NCBI GenBank assembly: GCA_013396655.1
Contig: WBMV01007615.1
Span: forward strand, 286,924 to 350,923
Origin: Campylorhamphus procurvoides
Lineage: Eukaryota; Chordata; Aves; Passeriformes; Dendrocolaptidae
DNA length: 64,000 nt
Direction of reading: 5' to 3'
Under the pieces are notes generated by a model. It was given only the letters and a program-made list of their open reading frames with translations. It searched no databases and had not been told where the DNA came from. Shown here in pieces: positions 12,001-21,300 of the stretch. The stretch's first letter is position 1, and each line of letters begins with the position of its first letter. The position numbers and the translations under genes were made by a program.

Positions 12001-12787
12001 ACCCACGCTTCCCACTGAATGAAAAGCTAGCCAGTATTTCAAGGCTGAGTTTTTAAATGTGGTATCTACACACCTGAACCACGAGATATTTATCTGCTAT
12101 TCTTAATAGCTGTAACCACCCCCCTAACTCAAAGCACTAAAGGACCCATCAATAAGCACTGTACATCTCTGCAATTACAGATATATCTCAGCCTCCACGT
12201 GGATGATTCTATTCGAGTTTTCAGTCCCTTGCTGAAGATTATGTGGCAGCAACTGAGGAGCTTTCACTACCACCCAAAGACTACAGCAGAAAACTGTCCT
12301 GTTATACAGGAAGGTAGCGTAGCAGGCAGCCTGCTAGTGCTCAATGCTGCGCGGTAAAATCTCGTTACCTGAGCCCGCTCGGTAGTGTCCACCCAGAAGA
12401 GCGTGATTTTCTGCTCCGCAAGCAGCTCCTGGACACTCCTGGGCAGGAATTTCTCCGCCAGCTCCTGTGCCAAGGGCGGTTCTCCAGGGGAGGAAGGAGC
12501 ATCGCTCCCCGACACGAACCGCCGGAGCTCCCTGTGCGAGTGCGGGCAGGGCGAGAACAGGAACACGGCGTTCACGAAGCCCTCGGGGGGCGCCTCGGGG
12601 GGCTGCGGGCCAGCCGGGCCCGTCCTGCGGCTCCTGCGGGGCGGCTTCGCGGGGGACGCGATCTCCGGCGGGTCCCACTGGAAGTCGAGCAGCGTCTCCT
12701 TGAGGCCGCCGTGCGTGAGGGCGGCGCGGGGCGCGGGGCCGGGCAGGGCGGCCGAGGGTGCCCGCGCCCCGAACCGCTCCGCCAGCT
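1..12787 (-). CDS. TICRR: TICRR (Treslin), exons 1-19 of a minus-strand gene, both ends incomplete
   Basis: Treslin is the vertebrate Sld3-like factor that binds TopBP1 and MTBP and promotes CDC45 loading and origin firing in the nucleus. I recognise it from many conserved blocks: WVDTTE at the end of exon 1, [11 protein letters not shown] in exon 2, ADQ...LSELYEKK in exon 6, [16 protein letters not shown] in exon 7, [12 protein letters not shown] and [12 protein letters not shown] in exon 12, and [10 protein letters not shown] in exon 18. Nineteen exons totalling 3116 visible coding bases (about 1038 codons) join in frame with GT-AG junctions. Introns run from 170 to 816 bases. The two CDK sites through which human Treslin binds TopBP1 (T969, S1001) have counterparts in exons 16 and 17. 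The start codon and about 85 codons lie in the N gap; the C-terminal exons (human protein about 1910 residues) lie beyond position 1. The partial intron 19 occupies 1-258. Beyond the exons I see no other gene in its introns. Confidence 0.96.
259..416 (-). CDS. TICRR: TICRR exon 19
   Basis: Acceptor CATTTTATAG with a weak pyrimidine tract; donor GTAGAAAC at 258. Encodes [20 protein letters not shown], then [17 protein letters not shown] and ends EEPTSCQ. It matches human SPVQSIRSPKSLLFGAM...SPSEKGS. Length 158, leaves phase 0 for the next exon, which lies outside the window. Confidence 0.9.
1154..1309 (-). CDS. TICRR: TICRR exon 18
   Basis: Acceptor TATGTTTTCAG and donor GTACTGAG. Encodes [37 protein letters not shown] and a polar tail to [13 protein letters not shown] is shared with human. 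Length 156, leaves one base. The donor is the least certain junction, but it gives the required phase. Confidence 0.92.
2126..2187 (-). CDS. TICRR: TICRR exon 17, with second TopBP1-binding CDK site
   Basis: Acceptor TTTCTCAAG and donor GTAAGCAC. Encodes [20 protein letters not shown]. The S-P-E-K motif corresponds to human S1001, the essential CDK site for TopBP1 binding. Length 62, leaves one base. Confidence 0.96.
2696..2786 (-). CDS. TICRR: TICRR exon 16, with first TopBP1-binding CDK site
   Basis: Acceptor GATTTTTAG and donor GTGAGTGAG. Encodes [19 protein letters not shown] then [10 protein letters not shown]. The T-P-L-H-K motif corresponds to human T969, one of two CDK sites that recruit TopBP1. 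Length 91, leaves two bases. Confidence 0.96.
3261..3401 (-). CDS. TICRR: TICRR exon 15
   Basis: Acceptor GCCTTACAG and donor GTAGGAC. Encodes [20 protein letters not shown] and [17 protein letters not shown], matching human Treslin closely. Length 141, leaves one base. Confidence 0.96.
4089..4161 (-). CDS. TICRR: TICRR exon 14
   Basis: Acceptor TTGTTTCAG and donor GTATATTG. Encodes [19 protein letters not shown] then KEAVQ. Low conservation, but the phase (in 0, out 1) fits both neighbours and the following exon begins with [10 protein letters not shown] as expected. Confidence 0.88.
4379..4475 (-). CDS. TICRR: TICRR exon 13
   Basis: Acceptor TTTCTAAAG and donor GTAAGACTC. Encodes [18 protein letters not shown] and [13 protein letters not shown], equivalent to human [14 protein letters not shown]. 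Length 97, leaves phase 0. Confidence 0.95.
5063..5299 (-). CDS. TICRR: TICRR exon 12
   Basis: Acceptor ATGCTCCAG and donor GTAATAA. Encodes [33 protein letters not shown], and ends in [11 protein letters not shown], a basic cluster that may serve nuclear import. Length 237, leaves two bases. Confidence 0.97.
5610..5689 (-). CDS. TICRR: TICRR exon 11
   Basis: Acceptor CTCTTCCAG and donor GTAAGTTC. Encodes [20 protein letters not shown] then LEEILE, matching human LLRMVCLTEDSAYLAEF. Length 80, leaves two bases. Confidence 0.96.
5860..5953 (-). CDS. TICRR: TICRR exon 10
   Basis: Acceptor GTTTTCTTAG and donor GTAAGTAAA. Encodes [18 protein letters not shown] and DEMEQLLEE, nearly the same as human Treslin. 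Length 94, leaves phase 0. Confidence 0.96.
6311..6405 (-). CDS. TICRR: TICRR exon 9
   Basis: Acceptor TGTGTCTGCAG and donor GTATGAG. Encodes [20 protein letters not shown] followed by a polar stretch. The LLKTSK-LRQ core is shared with human Treslin. Length 95, leaves two bases. Confidence 0.93.
7070..7218 (-). CDS. TICRR: TICRR exon 8
   Basis: Acceptor TTTCTGTTGCAG and donor GTAGGTAAG. Encodes [19 protein letters not shown] and [16 protein letters not shown], matching human FKTEEELLSYIRENYQK. Length 149, leaves phase 0. Predicted helical. Confidence 0.95.
7842..8054 (-). CDS. TICRR: TICRR exon 7
   Basis: Acceptor GGCATTGCAG and donor GTGTGTG. Encodes [11 protein letters not shown] and [18 protein letters not shown], one of the best conserved Treslin blocks, then a lysine-rich linker. 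Length 213, leaves one base. Confidence 0.96.
8757..8899 (-). CDS. TICRR: TICRR exon 6
   Basis: Acceptor TTCATATAG and donor GTATGT. Encodes a charged stretch ending in [12 protein letters not shown] and GNNKKR. Length 143, leaves one base. The stretch is weakly conserved apart from the LSELY block, which with the correct phase supports the call. Confidence 0.9.
9616..9751 (-). CDS. TICRR: TICRR exon 5
   Basis: Acceptor GTGCTCACAG and donor GTATTTTTC. Encodes [13 protein letters not shown], then [18 protein letters not shown], a strongly conserved Treslin segment. Length 136, leaves two bases. Confidence 0.95.
10224..10467 (-). CDS. TICRR: TICRR exon 4
   Basis: Acceptor AAATGTAG and donor GTAGGTG. 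Encodes [13 protein letters not shown], then a [15 protein letters not shown] block equivalent to human VISPLSASAMILTV, and [10 protein letters not shown]...DSLSSL. Length 244, leaves one base. Confidence 0.94.
10724..10965 (-). CDS. TICRR: TICRR exon 3
   Basis: Acceptor TTGCACAG; donor GTAAATC at 10723. The split glycine joins to [20 protein letters not shown] and continues to [17 protein letters not shown], matching Treslin (LEPLAMHQR in human). Length 242, leaves phase 0. Confidence 0.95.
11529..11814 (-). CDS. TICRR: TICRR exon 2
   Basis: The acceptor TTTCTTTCAG precedes 11814 and the donor is GTAATG at 11528. It encodes [16 protein letters not shown], then a [14 protein letters not shown] block and [10 protein letters not shown], all typical of Treslin. 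Length 286, enters at phase 0 and leaves one base. Confidence 0.95.
12369..12787 (-). CDS. TICRR: TICRR exon 1 (3' part; 5' part in gap)
   Basis: Reading leftward from the gap the frame gives a Treslin N-terminal segment: TLLDF-type [13 protein letters not shown], then [17 protein letters not shown], ending [14 protein letters not shown]. The donor GTAACGAG sits at 12368-12361, leaving phase 0. The exon is very GC-rich with many CpGs, unlike the AT-rich exons that follow, as expected for a first exon in a CpG island. No stop or start is visible before the gap. Confidence 0.93.
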
Positions 12788-13063
12788 NNNNNNNNNNNNN
12801 NNNNNNNNNNNNNNNNNNNNNNNNNNNNNNNNNNNNNNNNNNNNNNNNNNNNNNNNNNNNNNNNNNNNNNNNNNNNNNNNNNNNNNNNNNNNNNNNNNNN
12901 NNNNNNNNNNNNNNNNNNNNNNNNNNNNNNNNNNNNNNNNNNNNNNNNNNNNNNNNNNNNNNNNNNNNNNNNNNNNNNNNNNNNNNNNNNNNNNNNNNNN
13001 NNNNNNNNNNNNNNNNNNNNNNNNNNNNNNNNNNNNNNNNNNNNNNNNNNNNNNNNNNNNNNN
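12788..13063. other. Assembly gap (276 N) over TICRR start and promoter
   Basis: A run of 276 N lies inside the GC-rich 5' end of TICRR. By comparison with human Treslin about 85 codons (roughly 255 bases) are missing upstream of the first visible residue, so the start codon and perhaps the core promoter fall in or just right of the gap. GC-rich first exons are commonly lost in bird assemblies. Confidence 0.97.
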
Positions 13064-13159
13064 GGTGGGCCCCGCTCGCCCCTAGAGGTCCCACCTGCAG
13101 GCACCCCTCATTGGGGAACAGCAGGGACAGCCCAGCAAACGTGCATGGCTGGAATTGGG

Positions 13160-13382
13160 ATCCGTGTTCAGACTGGACTGACATTAGGAAATAAAAGAAG
13201 TGTTGCTGCTCAGAGGATGAGGCACCGGGATGGGCTGCCCAGAGCAGGATCACCGACCGCCACCCCTGGGGGTGCTGAGGAGGAGCCTGGATCTGGCCCT
13301 GGGTGATGGTGCTGGGTGGGAGTGGTGCGGTTGGACTGGGTGATCTTAAAGGTCTCTTCCAACTTGATGGTTCCATGGAAAG
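13160..13382 (+). repeat. CR1 LINE 3'-end fragment
   Basis: The stretch has the standard CR1 3' end: a CATTAGGAAATAAA segment near 13181, GGGCTGCCCAGAGCAGG near 13229, then GGTTGGACTGGGTGATCTTA and AAGGTCTCTTCCAAC near 13330-13365. It is a truncated, diverged copy with no reverse-transcriptase open frame. Orientation is plus. Confidence 0.88.
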
Positions 13383-16300
13383 CTGTGGGGTAGAGGCACC
13401 TGGACACGGGTTGGTGTTGGGGAGGTGGAGGATGAACACCCTGATATTGTCATCAGCCGTTTTGCCCCGAGCATCACCTCCCTGCAGGGCCTGGATCCCG
13501 TTTTGGATCCCATCTGGTCCCGCAGGTTCTGGCAGTCCAGGTGTGATCACACTGGGCAATGGCAGAGGAAGCCACCAGAGCTGCCCCGGTGTCCGCTCCA
13601 CCCTTCTCTGCAGAGCTTGAATGTCCCAGCCTAAACCAGAGTCACCAGCAGCCAGTTGTATTTATAAAGCAACAAAGACAAGCGGGCAATGATTGCCCAT
13701 TGGGCTTTGGTGGTGACTACGAGCATGAGTGGGTTTAATGAGCTGGAACATGGCACTGATCCACTCGGGTGCGCAGGAGTAACCTGCCACCAAGAGCAAG
13801 GGAAGGACAACAGGTCTCCCTGGCTGAAAGGGTGGAGGGCAGCCTGCAGCCTTGGCGATGCAGGCTTCCTGGGGACCCGTGGGGTCTTCCTCCTGGCTGG
13901 TGCTTGCCCTTGGACCCTGAGACGCCTCTTGTTGCTTGTCAATATATCATTGTCCTGTTTAAGCCCTGAAGAAGAGCCAACCCCACCATGCTCTCACTGC
14001 CATTGCCCAGCCACTGGTGTCTGTCCCAGCTGCCCACTGAGAACATTTAGCAGAGTGTGACCAAAACCTGCCTTATCACAGTCCACCTGGGACCAGAAAC
14101 AAACTCAGGGCAAAGGGAAGTTTCTCAGGAAAGTCTGGCAGCTTCCAACACAGGAACTGCTGCCAGTTGTTCAACCTCTTGCTCCTCTCCTGCCCACTCA
14201 TGTTTTTGCTCTTGAAGCCCATCCAGCTCGTGGGAAAGCTGTCAGAGTTGTTGGCTGAGCCCTGGTGACCATGTTTCCCAGTGTGACAGCCAGAGTGGCT
14301 CACAGCTCTGCATCTTGCACTGTCCTGTGCTTGCGGTGCTCAGAGATATTTGCCCTCTCTGCTTGCTGCCCAAGGACACTGACCTCTCTCAAACAGTCCT
14401 CGGGTTCTTTCTGGACAATCATTTACTTGCTGATAAATGTGGTTTATTGGGAGGAGGGAGAGAGCACAAGAAAAATCATTCGTAATCTGTGTTCACATTT
14501 GGTTGACACTTTGATCCAGATAGGATTTTTTTTAACTTAAAAAAAATTAAACTTGCTTTATTTTGTCCTGTTTCCAGCATTTCTCTCCAAGGGATACTTA
14601 ATGGTGTGGGCTGAAAAAAGGGCTGAGAAAACCCAGACCTAAGTGAACTGTTTATCTCCCACCATACCACGACTCTGTCCCACCCCAGTGGAAAGTTTGT
14701 TTGCCTTTCTGCTGAGCCAGCAAGAAGAAAAAAAAATACTTGTTTTGTATTGACTCAGATGCTTTGCTTTCAGGACACTCCTCAAGGACCTACACAAGCA
14801 ACGAGTCACCTTTGTTGCTGGGCAATGCCCAGACTCTTGCTTGTGCTGCATTAAGGCTTCCAAGCCTTCTCATATCTCATTCTCCATGTGCCCTTCATCC
14901 TATGTGCCCAAAGGCTACTGGTAGTGTCTGCTGCTCTTTTGCCCACTGATTCTGGGGAACAGCTCAAGCTGGGCAAAAGGCTGCTTGGTGGATCTCCAGG
15001 CTGTTGTCTGAGCAGGGATGGGAGCTGGGAAGGTTGTCTGTGTTTCTTGGGCATTGAAGTCCTCAGATGTGGCTTTGGCCTGGGTGTAGAATGACATGGG
15101 AGGTCACTGGTGCCTTCTGGGAAGGCAACTTCTTCAGTTTTGTGTCTTGATGAAAGAGAATTTGTTCTGCTTCTCTTCTGTTCACCAGCAAGCTAGGCAA
15201 GCCAGAATGAGCTCCAGGGTAAACCCAGACAGGAGTAAGGATCGCTACCCATTGCATGTGGAACAACCCAGACTCCTGTCCCTCCCCTGGACAAATTCTA
15301 GTATTGCCTGGGTTTACCTGGTTCTCATTTCAGTGAATCCTTGAAGCTGCCAGGAGATAAAGGAGGGAAAGGTGAGGGTAAGCAGGCAGGGACTGACAGG
15401 GCAGCATCTGCAGCACTGCAGAGACTGGAGATGTCTTTCAGTTCTGCCTTCCCCTGGGCATTTCCAGACCCCTGGGGTTCACAGCTTTAAAGTCACCTCT
15501 CAGAGCCAGCACAGCACCTTGGCCCAGGATTGTCTGGGATAAAATCTGCCAGGACAGTTCACTGTGAGCCAAGGAGCCCCCATTCCTTCCTCTCCAGGGT
15601 GAAGGTGCCTCAAGGCCTCCAGGCAAGAGGGAGGCATTTTGGTGTGATTTAGATTTTGTCGCTACATCTTTCAAATATTTTTAGTGCTCATAAAAATGAG
15701 AAACTGGGAGAGACCCAGCTGGGACTAGTACTGTACAACCCTCACTCAGGGCAACTGAGACCTGACCGCTGCCAGACCTAGTCCTGGGTCTCTTAAGCAG
15801 AGAGAGAAACATACCTTTTCCCCCCCCACCATTTCAGTGATTTTTTGGGGAAAGCTTCCAGCCCTTATGGGTACTGGATATGACAGGCCTAATTCTGTGA
15901 TGGAGTAGCAAGCATTGCTTCCAGCAGACACTGCCCTGGCTCACACCAGCCTGGAGTTTTCAACAGGACTTTAAAGCACTTGGATATTGGTGACTGGGGC
16001 ATGATGAAACCTGCCCCGTGTGTTCTACCATGCAGTTAGGTACCTTGTAGGGTGGCTGCAGTGGTGGTCTAACCCATCATAGGAGGCACTCTGCCAGCAC
16101 TGCTGCAGCCACCTGTGCTGGCATGGCCCCGTCAGCCTTTCCGGTGTTATCCTGGCCCTGCAAAGGAGCCTGGAGAGAAGCTGGTCCTTTAACGAGCTCT
16201 CCCAGCCTGGGCAGCCCATGGAGCATGCCAGCCCTATTGGGACTGCAGTGACAAAGTGCTGATCTGCAGGCTGATAAGGAGGGGCAGCACCAGGCACTGC

Positions 16301-18000
16301 AGCAAGGTGAGACTGTCAGGCCAGCAGAAAAGCCACTAACCTTCAGACATGGGGAGAGGGGCTGTGGACAGCAGATGGGACAGGGCTGGTGCATCCTGGG
16401 GCTGTACATGGCTTTGCAAGCTGCTTTTCGGGATACACTGTCGTTTCAGTGAGACCATGAATTAGAAAAGCTCTGCAGTTAGTTTTGCTGAAGAGTGATC
16501 ACAAAGCATAACTACTGGTGGCTACAGTACCTTAGCAAGTTTCCTTGGGTTTTAAAATGCTCCTCTGTGCCTCTGTGCTGCATTTCTCAAAGTGTTTAAG
16601 AGCTACTCTGGGGCAGGGCAGAATACTGGTCCTACCACGTAGTTGACAGGAGAACATGCAACTGTCAACAGTGCTTCCAGCAATTAGAGCTCAAATATTG
16701 TTTAGGGATTTCAGCTCCTTTCTAGATGGAGGTTTTTTTGTTTCCTGGTGTGTACAGCTAAAAACCATCCTACAGAAACCATGTGTAATGGGAGACCCAA
16801 AAACATACCCTGAGCAGCATCGCTTGAGGGAGTACTTGTCCTCCAGACAACAGCAACATCCAATTGCCTGAAGTGTCCCTACGAAGTGATCTCAGTCACA
16901 TGAAGCTCTGCTCATGCAGGGTAAAGGCTAGGCAGATGGGCTTCTTTCCTCTTCACAACTCTGTCTCTGCCCTGCTGCCTGCACGGGGTTCAAATGAGGT
17001 TGGAGAATGATTTTGTGTGGCCGTCAGTTACTTCAAGACCATCCACAGCATTTTTCTGCCATCTGTCATTTTGAGAAGAAAGCAAACAAGAAAAAACAAT
17101 AAACTAAAATTATTGCCTAATCAACACCGAAATCAGTGCTGCTTGCTCAGCCTGCGGCCCACAATTAGATGCCATCAGCAAATTTGGGCAGCTTGCCTGG
17201 GCTGCAGTCTTTTATTTCTTGGAGACTGACAGGCATCCCAGAAATCTGCAGGCAGAGGAAGGAGTTGGGATCTGTTTGAAGAACTTATTTGGCTCTTTGG
17301 GGAAGAGCATATAGTTCAAAACAGTAGGGAAAAAAGAAGTGTTTTGTTTATATTTGTTAATTAAAGGAAGCCCTATACCAGAGAAAGGGACATTTTGGTC
17401 TCCAGTCCCATCTCCAGCACCATCTCACAGTAATATCCTGGTTCAGGCAGCCCCAGCAAAGTTTGTCTTGCCAGGAGGATGCACTAAGTAATTCGGAAAA
17501 TTAAGGAACATGTCACTTGAACATCCTTATAGCTACATGGCAGCCTTGGGCCACTGCATGTCTGTGCGTGCCTGCAGGATCTGGGTATCTGGTTAGAATC
17601 ACATATCTTCCTCTTCCTCCTGTGACTGCACCATAGTCTGTTTTTGCAAAAGCAGAGAGCTGGAACGAAGGGCAAAGCCAAGAGCTGGAGCAAAGGGAAC
17701 CCTGCCTGCACCTTGGTGCCAGTGGGGAAGGGTACAGAGTCTGGGAGGGTGGTGAAGGGACCACCCAGTGCAGGGAGGGAGGGCGCTCAGGACAGTGGGG
17801 ATCAGGGTGTGGGACTGGGCAGCGCAGGGGGCTGGACACCCGGGCTCCACTCCCCACTCTCACTGGCCTCCACATCTACCTGTCCCTGCGGAGGCAGAGC
17901 TCAGAGGTGCTTAGAGCAGCTCTGGGAAAAGGTGGCCTGTCCCTCCTCCTAGGGAGGAAGGTGGGTTAGAGGAACAAGACTGCTGAAGTTCCAGTGCTCT
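13383..18000. other. Divergent intergenic spacer TICRR-RHCG
   Basis: About 4.6 kb with only short frames lacking recognisable domains. I see ordinary mid-GC sequence, short A or T runs (14528-14545, 14728-14737) and no further clear repeat. Because the two flanking genes point away from each other, regulatory elements for both could lie here, but none is identifiable by eye. Confidence 0.6.
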
Positions 18001-18052
18001 GAAATGTGATCCTGCCGCAGGCACCTCCCTGGGCCCCACCTCGCCCTCTCCA

Positions 18053-18064
18053 ACATATATATGT
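18053..18064 (+). promoter_or_regulatory. TATA-like box upstream of RHCG
   Basis: ACATATATATGT lies 94 bases before the chosen RHCG start codon, in otherwise GC-rich sequence. The spacing would put a transcription start near 18085-18095 with a short 5' UTR. The motif is palindromic so gives no direction. The call rests on position only. Confidence 0.4.
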
Positions 18065-18157
18065 CCCCGGCAGTGGCTGGGCACGGGGGACACGGGCTCG
18101 CACAGGCTGCCGGGCCCCCGGGGATCCCTGTGGATGGAGAGGACGAGGCACCAGGGC

Positions 18158-18344
18158 ATGGCGAAGAACACGTACATGCGCTGGCGGCTGCCACTCGTCT
18201 GCCTCCTCTGGGAGGTGACCATGATCGTCCTCTTTGGGGTCTTTGTGCGCTTTGGCCCCGAAGCTGACGCACACTGGGAGGAAGAGAAGAAAGAGCTGAA
18301 CTTGACCAGTGACATGGAGAATGATTTCTACTTTCGATACCCAT
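18158..18344 (+). CDS. RHCG: RHCG exon 1
   Basis: Encodes residues 1-62: the first membrane segment (about 11-30, [20 protein letters not shown]) and the extracellular loop with sequon N48-L-T, ending [12 protein letters not shown]. The donor is GTGAGTAT after CCAT, one base over. Confidence 0.96.
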
Positions 18345-21300
18345 GTGAGTATTCTGAAAGCCTAGTCCAGGTGCTGTCTGGTCTCCACCCATCCATCCCA
18401 TCCCAACCCAAACCATCACATCCATCCTGTCCTGTTCTGTGGCACAGCCTGTCAGAGGCAATCTCTCCACCTCTTGCTATAAAGTTGGGCTCTTGTCTGG
18501 AGGCTGGTTTGGGGTGCACCAAAGAGCAAGAGAAAAGCCTCATGGCCCTCTAGCACTCTTGGGGGTCTGTCAGCAGGGTACCATGACATCTTTTTTCCAG
18601 GAATAGGACTGACAGGTTTCCAGCACCCTGCTAGTTTCAGCTTGCTGCCGCCTCCCTCAGCTCCAGATCAGAGCAAGCCTTTCTGTGCATACAGAGGAAT
18701 GGCTGTCGAGATCCTGTGACATCTTCCTCCCCTTCCTACGTCCTCCCCCTCAGCAGCGAATTACCCTTTAGCTACTGGCATTTCAATGCCAGAGTCCTCC
18801 TAAGCTGCCAGGTTCCCAGGGTTCTCAGGTCACTGCATTGTAGTGCCACAGGGATGATTCAGGTGGTTAAAGCCCTTCTGGCCGGACAGTGCCTTTGGGT
18901 GGCTTTGATCTCCAGGGCTGGTCATCTCTGTGAGTCTTTCAGAACAGGCTGCTTCTGTAGGCAATTGTTTCCAAGGAAGCAACAGGCCTGAGTCATGCAT
19001 CTATTTAGAACATTTCCATTAAAAACACCTGCTAAATCAAAGGAGCTATAGCAACCTGTGGCTGCTGAGGATTAGCTAGTTCAGAGGATTTGCTTACAGA
19101 AACCCACTGTACAGCCAGCCTCCAAGTTAGTGCATGGCCGTGCCTGCCCTGGGCTCTTCTTGGAGATCTGCTCTTGGGACTAGACCCACACAGGTTAGCA
19201 TGAAGTAGCAGCAGTGCCTGAAGGTTGCTTTTGTCACTGATGTGCTGGGAGGACATCAGGAGTCCAAGAAAGAGCTTGTAGGAGCTAATGACATATTTAT
19301 TCTGTCCTCATATCCCACTCCTGCTCCACAGTGCCAAATATTCCCCCTCAAATGGCTGCATGGATTCACACAACTAAATCTATCTCAGGGCAACTGCTCA
19401 GTTTAGCTTTGAATTACATTTCTGTTTCAGACCCAAGGAATGGTTCATGTGCCCAAAAAGCACAGCTATTTTTTCTCCCTTATCTAATAAGAAATACACT
19501 CTCTTTGCAAAGATGGACAAACATGACAAGGTGGCCAAGCCCTGGAATTTTGATCCCTGTGTCCACCCTGTGCTGCTCAGAACTGACTGTGGTGGTTGAA
19601 CACTTGAGGATCATTTGTATCAACATATCTGCAACCACTTGCTGTCCATAGACCTGTAGGCAATGGCAGAGGGATAGGAGTAACAAACTGACAGGGATGG
19701 GTTGAAAAGGCAGGCAGAGGGAAGCTGTGTCAGTAGTGCCATTGCTAGGTCCAGTCAGTGTGACAATTCTTTCTTATTTTGAATCACATGTGGATATTCC
19801 CTAATGGCTGACTCATTTGCTCTCCAGGGAAAAGGAAAAGAGATTCCTTGTCCAGGTAGCATTCCCAAAGCCCAAACACTTTCTTTTGATAGTTATGGCA
19901 ATTGTCCTTCCACAAAAGCAGGCTCACAAAACCTTCAGGGCATGACAGTGCCTGGGCTGCCTCTTCATGATGCCAATGTTATTTTCATGAAGGAAAACAA
20001 AAGACAAGGGTTAGAAAAGGGTTTTAAACTGGGTGCAGTTTGATGAAAGGCCTGCTCTTCCTCCTGGGTTTGTACAGGGTCTAACATACAGTGTGAGCCT
20101 CTGTGTTTTTGGAAGGCTCCTAATCTGCAGCTTTAAGTCTGACCTGTGTATTTTTGCTTTTAGGATGAAAGAATGAATATATAATGCAAATGGCAGCAGA
20201 TAATTCTAGCTGTATATTGTGCTGCTTACACTGGAGAAGAGAGAGGGAGAATAAGTCCATCTGCAGGGGGAAGGTCTGTGGATTGCATGGTAAAACCAGA
20301 GTAAGAAAGACAGGTTCTTACCCGTGGAGAAGTGCATTTGAAGTGACCTCTGCTGAACAGTTCCAGCTGCAGATCTCATCTCCTTCCTTTTCTATGAGTG
20401 ATTTCATAGGCATGGAGAGCTTTTTTTTAAAAAAAACAGATTAACGTGGCACTACATGGCTTAACCCTGTCTGAATTCTTGTCCTTAAACAAGTTGCAAG
20501 ATCTTGTAAAACTCCAAAGTACAGAAACCATTGCTTCTGCAGAGCCACACCTCATGCAAATCCTCATCAGCTCTGAGTGGAAGCAGCAGGCACAAGCCCT
20601 GTGGAAATGGACTTGGGCTGCTGGATTTTAGCACAGGTTTAGAGTAGAGTGGATTTGCAATGACTGAATTGCCTTTGCCCTGAGCTTACGCCCACTCTGA
20701 GGTGCACAGACATTGCTGGTTATGGTGGCTATGACGGTTTGTGGACTGCAAAACGTAGAACTTGCTGGTGCAGCTCCATCAGTGCTGTGTTCATCTGTTC
20801 TGCAGCATTGCTGGTGGGCGTCTCCCAGCAGGGGATCCCAGCCTTGGGTCTCCTGTTTATTCATGGGCACAGTGGCCTTCAGTGTGGGGGTTTGCATGGT
20901 TCAGATTGTAACTATGCAAGCATTTCAGCTCACTTAATTGTAAAGCGATGCTTATCTGATAGAAACGTGCAGCATTAAGAAGTATAGCAGGTTTCCTGCA
21001 CCAAGAAGGTCTTTCAAGAGGCTCACCCAGGTCTGATTTCCCTCGGGGTAGGGCATCTGAGGAGCCTGAGCGAGCAGATCTGAACCTTAGTGGGAAGAAC
21101 TGGGTTTCTCTGGTTTAAGCACTAAAAATCTCACAAGGTGGGTTTCTGTCTCAAGGGTATTTTGCCACTGATTTCAGCAGCATTTAAAAATGCATTTGTA
21201 AACTTTCCTTGCTCTTGTGCTCTCCTTGTTCTGAGCCGTCGCCCAGACCCTGCCTTGGACACACCTACACAAAATGATCATTCATGTGTTTTAACAAAAC

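Noticed and set aside
12267..13601. 444-residue minus frame running through the N gap
   Set aside because: Only the part at 12369-12787 is coding (TICRR exon 1). The frame left of 12369 is intron and the part right of the gap is CR1 and spacer; it is joined only because Ns carry no stop.
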